From an uncultured Peptococcaceae bacterium (GTDB lineage Bacteria; Bacillota; Peptococcia; Peptococcales; Peptococcaceae), in NCBI GenBank assembly GCA_902462325.1, contig CABQBF010000020.1:1-26058 (forward strand): a DNA stretch of 26,058 nucleotides, written 5' to 3'. Made by a program: the position numbers and the translations under genes. This document shows positions 21,329 through 26,058 of this stretch, piece by piece; positions within the stretch are counted from its first letter, which is position 1; each line of letters begins with the position of its first letter. The notes under the pieces are model-generated. The model worked only from the letters and a program-made list of their open reading frames with translations. It did no database searches and was not told where the DNA came from.

Positions 21329-21550
21329 TTATTCCACTTCAATCATTTGCGCATCTGCTTTACGGATAGACATTTCGTATCCTCTTACGGTAACTTCAAT
21401 CGGATCGCCCAATGGAGCAACCTTGCGTACATATACATCACAGCCTTTGGTAATCCCCATATCCATAATACGGCGTCTTACACTGCCATCACCATGTACT
21501 TTTACAACCTTAGCGCTATTACCACAAGATATCTCACGCAAGTTCTTCAC
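21329..21550 (-). CDS. feoA: FeoA family protein (feoB-proximal)
   Basis: A 73-residue SH3-like FeoA protein, cytoplasmic partner of FeoB. KVVKVHGDGSVRRRIMDMGITKGCDVYV and APLGDPIEVTVRGYEMSIRKADA are the standard core; the LG-D-P-I-x-V-x-V-R-G-Y motif is the most specific. The start is set at GTG 21550, because AAAGGAGG (21559-21566) lies 8 bases upstream; the ATG two codons earlier at 21556 is only 2 bases from that site. It lies 21 bases before feoB. Confidence 0.93.
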   Translation of the reverse strand: MKNLREISCGNSAKVVKVHGDGSVRRRIMDMGITKGCDVYVRKVAPLGDPIEVTVRGYEMSIRKADAQMIEVE

Positions 21551-21615
21551 ACCCATTACCTCCTTTACCACTTATTCATTAGCAAAAACTAACTTTTCAG
21601 CAAACAAATCATGGC

Positions 21616-21825
21616 TTACACCATGATTCGACTTGCCATCGTTTTATCTAAAGCAATTCTTGCTTCTTTCACCTTCAAAATCATATTACCGCCAATTTCA
21701 GAAATCACAGTAACAGGTTCCCCTACTACAAAACCCAAATTAGCTAAATGCTTTTGAATATGATCCCGTCCGGTAATTTTGAGAATTACGCGTTCCTCCC
21801 CATGAGGAGCCATCGACAACGGCAT
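21616..21825 (-). CDS. feoA: Second FeoA family protein (operon-proximal)
   Basis: A 69-residue FeoA-fold protein diverged from its neighbour. The core runs VILKITGRDHIQKHLANLGFVVGEPVTVIS, then NMILKVKEARIALDKTMASRI, ending without the RGY loop of the downstream copy. Tandem FeoA proteins before feoB are common in anaerobic Bacillota. ATG 21825 has AGGAGG 9 bases upstream; an in-frame GTG three codons earlier overlaps that site. It is first in the feo operon, 65 bases before the second feoA. Confidence 0.9.
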   Translation of the reverse strand: MPLSMAPHGEERVILKITGRDHIQKHLANLGFVVGEPVTVISEIGGNMILKVKEARIALDKTMASRIMV

Positions 21826-21863
21826 AGGAACCACCCTCCTTTATCATGCCATAGGAACTTTTT

Positions 21864-21931
21864 ATATGCATACTGTCTGCATATTTCCCTTCTGTGTATA
21901 TAACTTTACTACAACTAACTCGGTTTGTCAA
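21864..21931 (-). promoter_or_regulatory. feo promoter with leader inverted repeat
   Basis: On the minus strand a perfect TTGACA (21926-21931), 17 bases, then TAAAGT (21903-21908). In the leader ATATGCA (21864-21870) is inverted as TGCATAT (21878-21884) around 7 bases. It could be a repressor site for iron control (Fur- or DtxR-type), but it does not match either consensus that I know. Confidence 0.5.
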
Positions 21932-22060
21932 TAAGCATTTTTAGAAAAATATAGATAATCATATTTAGTTTTTATCAAAAATATAAAACAATCAATAATA
22001 TATCCTTGTGTATCTTAATTCTAATACTCTATTCTTTATTCTCTATTGCTATTTCTATAT

Positions 22061-22152
22061 GAAAAAAAGCAGAGCTATCATACGGAAGTTTATTCATTGT
22101 CAGCTTACTATTCGCTTGACATCATCAATAACCGCTTCCGTTTTCGCTCTGC
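22061..22152 (-). terminator. Nested three-helix terminator or structured RNA after the CBS gene
   Basis: On the minus strand three helices nest: GCAGAGC/GCTCTGC (22146-22152 with 22069-22075), CGGAAG/CTTCCG (22135-22140 with 22083-22088) and TGTCA/TGACA (22117-22121 with 22098-22102). A run of seven Ts follows. That is larger than a simple terminator needs. Confidence 0.6.
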
Positions 22153-22202
22153 CTCTTGCAACTTTCCTCTATGGCTGTCGCTGCTTTGCATAAAATAATT
22201 CG

Positions 22203-22664
22203 CTAGATTGCGCTGGACAGCAAACATTTAAAATCAGACTGCTGCTGGGTGCTTTGCGCTTCCATAAAAGCCTGCACCGAAAAATACTGTATAATATCCT
22301 TACGTGTCACAATTCCAATAAAAATATTGTGTGCATCCACCACCGGCACAAAATTTTGCTGTAACGCCAATTGCAGTAAATCCTCTATATCAGCGTCCAG
22401 CTGCACAGCCTGATTATCCCTGCGCAGCGGCAGCTCACGCAACCGCCAGCCTTCAGCCTCTTTCCAGGTCGCGCCATTTCGTTCCAGCATCCCCCATAAA
22501 AAATCGCCCTCGGTAATCGTGCCCATATAATGACCCTCCCGGTCGATAATCGGAATTGCTGTGTATTGATAATGCTTCATCTTCTCCAAAGCCTGCCGCA
22601 CCGTAACGTCCTCATAAAGATAGGCCACATTTTCCTTCGGTGTCAGAAAAAACAAAACGTTCAT
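22203..22664 (-). CDS. CBS-domain-pair protein
   Basis: This 153-residue protein is made of two CBS domains: about 1-60 (TPKENVAYLYEDVTVRQALE then YTAIPIIDREGHYMGTITEGD) and about 85-140 (FVPVVDAHNIFIGIVTRKDII). CBS pairs bind adenosine nucleotides and act as energy or redox sensors; with no effector domain fused, the partner is unknown. The start is set at ATG 22664, with AAGGAGG 8 bases upstream; longer frame upstream reads through that site and into A/T-rich DNA. The C-terminal tail is Gln/Ser-rich. Confidence 0.85.
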   Translation of the reverse strand: MNVLFFLTPKENVAYLYEDVTVRQALEKMKHYQYTAIPIIDREGHYMGTITEGDFLWGMLERNGATWKEAEGWRLRELPLRRDNQAVQLDADIEDLLQLALQQNFVPVVDAHNIFIGIVTRKDIIQYFSVQAFMEAQSTQQQSDFKCLLSSAI

Positions 22665-22825
22665 GCCATTTGCCTCCTTCGTTAGATCACAATGACTGGA
22701 AATCCTATTTGCAGTATATGCCAAAAAAGAACCGTACAGGTGCTGTTTCTTTCCTGTTTTTATCAAGATTTTGTCAAGAAACGCCATTCATCCTCTATTT
22801 TGCGCTCTAAATCCAGCAGAACGGT

Positions 22826-22854
22826 TTTACCTGGCGGCCTTTTTATGCTACAAT
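22826..22854 (+). promoter_or_regulatory. Promoter of the lipid kinase gene
   Basis: TTTACC (22826-22831), 17 bases, then TACAAT (22849-22854) with TGC before it (extended -10), about 65 bases before the start codon. Confidence 0.5.
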
Positions 22855-22918
22855 GCAAATAGCCTCTTGTTGGCAACTTTATAAAATTATCTCTATCTAT
22901 GAAAAAAGGACGCCTACC

Positions 22919-23827
22919 ATGAAATATATTTTTATTATCAACCCTGCCGCCGGAAAGCGGAAACTGCAAAAGAACCTGCTATCACAAATTCAACTGCTTC
23001 TGCCCCCAGAGCAATACCAAATTCTCTATACAGCCTGCCCCGGCGACGGACAACGTCTGGCGGCCCAAGCTGTGCAAGCAGACCGGGATATTCGCATTTT
23101 TGCCTGCGGCGGCGACGGAACTTTTTTTGAAGTTATCAACGGCGCTGCCGGGCAGGCGCCCATCGGCATTTTTCCCTGCGGCAGCGGCAACGACTTTATC
23201 AAAAACATTCTCCCAGCGGACAGCCTGCTGGATTTATCTGCCCAACTACAGGGCAAAACTGTGCCTTTAGATTTAATCCGCTGCAATGGCCGCTATATTT
23301 CCAATGTCTGCAATATCGGTTTTGACGCTGATATCGCCTACAACATGAACCGTTTTAAGAACTGGCCGCTGGTTTCCGGCAAACAGGCTTATCTGCTCTC
23401 GGCAGTTTACTGTTTTCTTTATCGCCTGCAGGGCTATTCCATGACCATCCGGCTGGATGACCAGCCGCCTATCGACGGCGCCTTTCTGTTCGCCCTGCTG
23501 GCCAACGGCCAAACCTATGGCGGTTCCTTCCGCGGCGCGCCCCAAGCTTCTGTACAAGACGGTCTGATGGATGTTTGCCTGTGTAAGCAAATATCACGGC
23601 CTACACTGCTGCGCTTTCTGCGCCCCTTTCAGAAGGGCACCTATCTGCAAAAAAAGAGCTGCGCCTCTTTTATCCACTACCAAACATGCAGAAGTGTGCA
23701 AATTTCGCTGCAAACACCTACTATCACCGGCTATGACGGCAACATCACCACATCAACATTGCTTGAAGCAGAGCTTGTCCCCGCTGCCATGCAGCTAATA
23801 ATTCCACAAAACGCCGCCTTACGTTAA
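22919..23827 (+). CDS. Diacylglycerol kinase-family lipid kinase (DagK/YegS-like)
   Basis: This 302-residue soluble lipid kinase has the DAGK catalytic signature: IINPAAGKRK (7-16) for nucleotide contact, GGDGT (64-68) and PCGSGNDF (86-93). The C-terminal beta-sandwich domain includes NIGFDADIAYNMN, ANGQTYGGSFRGAPQASVQDGLMDV, the second hallmark. It probably phosphorylates diacylglycerol (recycling lipid from lipoteichoic acid or glycolipid synthesis) or another lipid. The start is ATG 22919 with AAGGA 8 bases upstream; frame upstream is not needed. It is monocistronic, between two CBS genes. Confidence 0.9.
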   Translation: MKYIFIINPAAGKRKLQKNLLSQIQLLLPPEQYQILYTACPGDGQRLAAQAVQADRDIRIFACGGDGTFFEVINGAAGQAPIGIFPCGSGNDFIKNILPADSLLDLSAQLQGKTVPLDLIRCNGRYISNVCNIGFDADIAYNMNRFKNWPLVSGKQAYLLSAVYCFLYRLQGYSMTIRLDDQPPIDGAFLFALLANGQTYGGSFRGAPQASVQDGLMDVCLCKQISRPTLLRFLRPFQKGTYLQKKSCASFIHYQTCRSVQISLQTPTITGYDGNITTSTLLEAELVPAAMQLIIPQNAALR

Positions 23828-23840
23828 ATGGCTATAAAAC

Positions 23841-23937
23841 AAAAAGGGCTGCCCCAGCAAGCGATGCTGTCGGGAAAACTGAAACTCCATCAGCTTTTCA
23901 CCACAGCAGACGCTTAAGCCGCCAGCCCTTTGTATCA
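23841..23937. terminator. Long imperfect hairpin, bidirectional terminator
   Basis: Stacked pairings run AAAGGGCTG/CAGCCCTTT (23843-23851 with 23923-23931), AAGCG/CGCTT (23859-23863 with 23911-23915), TGCTGT/ACAGCA (23865-23870 with 23903-23908) and GAAAA/TTTTC (23874-23878 with 23895-23899). The minus strand ends in TTTTTGTTTT; the plus strand has a weaker T-run. It ends both convergent genes. Confidence 0.7.
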
Positions 23938-23941
23938 TTTT

Positions 23942-24460
23942 TTAGTTTTCTTCCGCTTCTGCTTCTTTTTCCAGATAAACGCCCAGAATATAACGCAAAA
24001 TATCAGACCGGCTGATAACGCCAGCCAGCTTACCGTCCTCCAGCACAGGTACCTTTTTGATTTTCTTTTCGCCTAGCACTTTGGCCACTTCATCAATGTC
24101 GTAATCAGTATCGACCGATATCAATTTAGTGGTAGCCAGTTCCATCACACTCAGTTCCATCAGATCGTGCAGTTTCTTTTCAAAAGATTCTGTATCGTAC
24201 CAGACTGTGATGAAGCTTGTCATGTCAATAATCCGCGGGTTTTGTTTGGCAATGAACTTCATAATGTCACCGTCGCTGATAAAGCCAACTACCTGATTCT
24301 TGGCATTTACAATGGGCAGACCGCTTGTTTTGCTTTCTACCAGCATCTGCAGCACTTCCTTGATGGTGGCCTCGTCTGATACGGTGTACACATCTGTCTT
24401 CATAATTTCACTGATTTTTTTGTTCATTTCGCTTTTTGTTTCATTCCCTTGTTTCTTCAT
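23942..24460 (-). CDS. CBS-domain-pair protein
   Basis: The 172-residue protein has two CBS domains: about 18-72 (KTDVYTVSDEATIKEVLQML, SGLPIVNAKNQVVGFISDGDIMKFI) and about 110-160 (ISVDTDYDIDEVAKVLGEK, KKVPVLEDGKLAGVISRSDILRYI). It has a Lys/Glu start and an acidic tail (EKEAEAEEN). Such stand-alone CBS pairs sense AMP, ATP or SAM. It differs strongly from the other CBS protein here, so this is not a recent duplication. AAGGAG stands 6 bases before ATG 24460. Confidence 0.88.
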   Translation of the reverse strand: MKKQGNETKSEMNKKISEIMKTDVYTVSDEATIKEVLQMLVESKTSGLPIVNAKNQVVGFISDGDIMKFIAKQNPRIIDMTSFITVWYDTESFEKKLHDLMELSVMELATTKLISVDTDYDIDEVAKVLGEKKIKKVPVLEDGKLAGVISRSDILRYILGVYLEKEAEAEEN

Positions 24461-24544
24461 AAACCATCCACTCCTTCACATTCAGTCATACATCCAATGG
24501 TTTATAGATAGTATAACGCATTTCTGATAAAAATGCTAGTTTTT

Positions 24545-25030
24545 TTATCGACATAATGAAAGAATCAACTGCCATTTTTGCAATTTCTGCGCCCGCTTCA
24601 TCGTATGGGCTGGGCTGGTGGACGGCATCTGGTAATAATCCATCTGCTCCAAAAGCGCTGGAAAATTCCGTTTGAAGCTTTGAAAGGCCTTGCCGCCGTT
24701 AAACAACAGATACTTGATTGCCGGATGCTCCGCCAATAAAGCGGGAATGGCATTGCACACCTCGTCGGTAATGTTGCTGTCCAAGCTGCCTTCCCGTTCG
24801 CAGCTAGCCAACACATCCCACAGCGCCACATGGTGACGCAGCAATAATTGCCGTTTCACAGCATAATCGTCACTGTAAGGCTCCTCAAAAATCTGAAACA
24901 TCATAGGCCAGAAAAAATTCTGCTTATGACCATAATACTGCTGCCGCTCTAAAGACGTCACACTGGGCATAGAGCCTAGCACCAGAACCCGGCAATTTTC
25001 ATCTACAATAGGCGGAAAACAATGAATCAT
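24545..25030 (-). CDS. DNA-deoxyinosine glycosylase (UDG superfamily, family 6)
   Basis: The 161-residue enzyme probably removes hypoxanthine arising from adenine deamination. It has FPPI near the start, motif 1 VLGSMPS (GSMP is the family 6 form), Asn in YGHKQNFFWPM as the catalytic side chain, LFNGGKAF in the middle and motif 2 MPSTSPAHT. Start ATG 25030 is preferred (family begins MIxxFPP; GAGG is 9 bases away); ATG 25036 two codons earlier is possible. It follows the methyltransferase gene by 31 bases and is probably cotranscribed. Confidence 0.85.
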   Translation of the reverse strand: MIHCFPPIVDENCRVLVLGSMPSVTSLERQQYYGHKQNFFWPMMFQIFEEPYSDDYAVKRQLLLRHHVALWDVLASCEREGSLDSNITDEVCNAIPALLAEHPAIKYLLFNGGKAFQSFKRNFPALLEQMDYYQMPSTSPAHTMKRAQKLQKWQLILSLCR

Positions 25031-25067
25031 TTGCATACACCTCGCTCTGAAAATACAACCTCACGTT

Positions 25068-25868
25068 TTATACCTGTTCTTTTCGAAATATATCAAGGGC
25101 ATGGCTGGTAACGCCCAGCAAATCCTCCCGTTCGCAAGTCGCAAAATGATAGCGCAAATATAATTGAAATGTGTCATCATCCATCTTATCCAACGCTTCT
25201 CGCAGCAACAAGGCACAACCGTCCGACGCCACATAATGCAGCCGCGTTACAGGCAGTACCGCCAACAGCCGGTCAACGTCCTCTTTCCGCACCAGTTCAA
25301 ACAAATCCTTCGGTTCCGATTTTGCGGCAAAGGTTTCCCCATCCAGCAGACCCTGTTCAATATAGGCGGCTACATTGATATTGCTGCGCTGAAAGCCTTC
25401 GTCCAGCAGACAGCCGTCCGATATGACATAAGCCGCAAAAACAACGCCGCCCACTTTCGTAACGCGAATGGCCTCCCGCAGCGCCTGTAGCTTATCCTCT
25501 TCACGATAAAGATGATACAAGGGGCCCAACAACAAGGCGATATCATACTGATTATCCGGAAACGCTGATAAATCTAAGGCATTGCCCTGCATCACCGTAA
25601 CGGCTTCTGTCGGCAGTGTATGTTTGCGAAAAACCGCAATATTATGGTCAACCAATTCTACTGCATCGACAGCGTATCCCCGGCGGGCCAACTGATGGGA
25701 ATAACGGCCGGTTCCCGCACCGATTTCCAGCACCCGGTCGCCAGGCTTCAGATACTTCTGGATATAACGCATAGTAGTAAGAAATTCAACAGTTCCATGC
25801 TTGACCGCTAAACGGCTATCCTCATCATACTGATTATAAAAATCAATGATATATGAATTGGTTTCCAT
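25068..25868 (-). CDS. SAM-dependent class I methyltransferase
   Basis: The 266-residue protein has a Rossmann-fold methyltransferase core. Motif I is VLEIGAGTGRYSHQLAR (46-62), the acidic residue after strand 2 is in VDAVELVDHN, motif II is in NQYDIALLLGPLYHLY, and VTKVGGVVFAAYV is the later strand. A C-terminal extension of about 100 residues (helical, LLAVLPVTRLHYVASDG onward) probably sets the substrate, which I cannot name; homologues are annotated only as methyltransferases. GAGAGG precedes ATG 25868. The 171-base gap to the next, divergent, gene holds the promoters of both. Confidence 0.85.
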   Translation of the reverse strand: METNSYIIDFYNQYDEDSRLAVKHGTVEFLTTMRYIQKYLKPGDRVLEIGAGTGRYSHQLARRGYAVDAVELVDHNIAVFRKHTLPTEAVTVMQGNALDLSAFPDNQYDIALLLGPLYHLYREEDKLQALREAIRVTKVGGVVFAAYVISDGCLLDEGFQRSNINVAAYIEQGLLDGETFAAKSEPKDLFELVRKEDVDRLLAVLPVTRLHYVASDGCALLLREALDKMDDDTFQLYLRYHFATCEREDLLGVTSHALDIFRKEQV

Positions 25869-26039
25869 CCTCTCACCTGCTTTTTAACGAAATCGTTTTC
25901 CCCTGCATAACGTTTATCCAGGGCAGAGGAAGTATTAGAATTGTTGCACAGGAATCCATTTGTGTCAAGAGGTATAATTTATGCATGAGGATTACAACGT
26001 GTAAACAAAATATAGTCCCATGTGGACAGGAGGTTTACC

Positions 26040-26058
26040 ATGAAATACACAAAAGAAG
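26040..26058 (+). CDS. Start of an unidentified gene, cut by the window edge
   Basis: ATG 26040 follows ACAGGAGG by 6 bases and the codons read MKYTKE. A TATAAT stands at 25973-25978, 61 bases upstream, without a clear -35. Six codons are too few to name a family. Confidence 0.5.

Noticed and set aside
22108..22191. 27-codon Arg/Lys-rich minus-strand frame after the CBS gene
   Set aside because: No ribosome site, and it overlaps the nested terminator helices.
1..26058. CRISPR array, insertion sequence, integrase or prophage genes
   Set aside because: No regularly spaced direct repeats, transposase or integrase motifs were seen; the repeats found are hairpins or one tandem duplication.

Overview
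The window looks like chromosomal DNA of an anaerobic, low-to-medium GC member of the Bacillota. The genes pointing that way are a single-chain pyruvate:ferredoxin oxidoreductase, FeoA-FeoA-FeoB with a Cys-rich FeoB partner, a PadR/HAAS operon, SpoVB- and PdaB-like proteins, and Shine-Dalgarno (SD) sites close to AGGAGG. Negativicutes or a related clostridial line is my guess, but the sequence does not prove it. A perfect parS site at 11533-11548 suggests the region lies on the origin-proximal side of the chromosome.

Layout. 1-1761 (minus): start of a small multidrug-export family protein, and a SpoVB/MurJ-type flippase. 1963-4036 (plus): overlapping PadR - HAAS membrane protein - coiled-coil membrane protein operon. 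4256-5689 (plus): undecaprenyl-diphosphatase and a permuted papain-fold protein. 5784-9898 (minus): bioY-bioB-bioD-bioA, with a perfect sigma-A-like promoter and a BirA operator over the bioY start. 10213-11376 (minus): two unrecognised membrane or lipoprotein genes and a possible coding remnant. 11377-12686: a long region with no conventional gene. It holds parS, a previously unannotated candidate type I toxin-antitoxin locus, and a cluster of hairpin repeats. 12687-16217 (minus): pyruvate:ferredoxin oxidoreductase. 16491-17159 (plus): a compact siroheme/4Fe-4S reductase-like protein. 17281-18075 (minus): PdaB-like deacetylase, preceded by an independent RNA gene with a tRNA-like 3' end. 18536-21825 (minus): ferrous iron operon feoA-feoA-feoB-FeoB-associated protein-DUF2325. 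22203-24460: two CBS-pair proteins around a diacylglycerol-kinase-family lipid kinase. 24545-25868 (minus): family 6 UDG-type deoxyinosine glycosylase and a SAM methyltransferase. 26040-end (plus): the first codons of another gene.

How the genes work together. Biotin uptake and synthesis appear to be co-regulated by BirA. Several genes concern the cell envelope: SpoVB flippase, UppP, PdaB and lipid kinase. Iron uptake (Feo) supplies a cell that spends much iron on Fe-S enzymes (PFOR, the siroheme-like protein, BioB).

The most novel signals are three. The first is a 46-residue membrane peptide convergent with a short promoter-hairpin RNA (about 11560-11960). The second is a pair of hairpin motifs shared between the bioD-bioA gap and the 12.0-12.6 kb region, one of them with compensatory base changes. 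The third is the tRNA-like RNA at 18150-18302.
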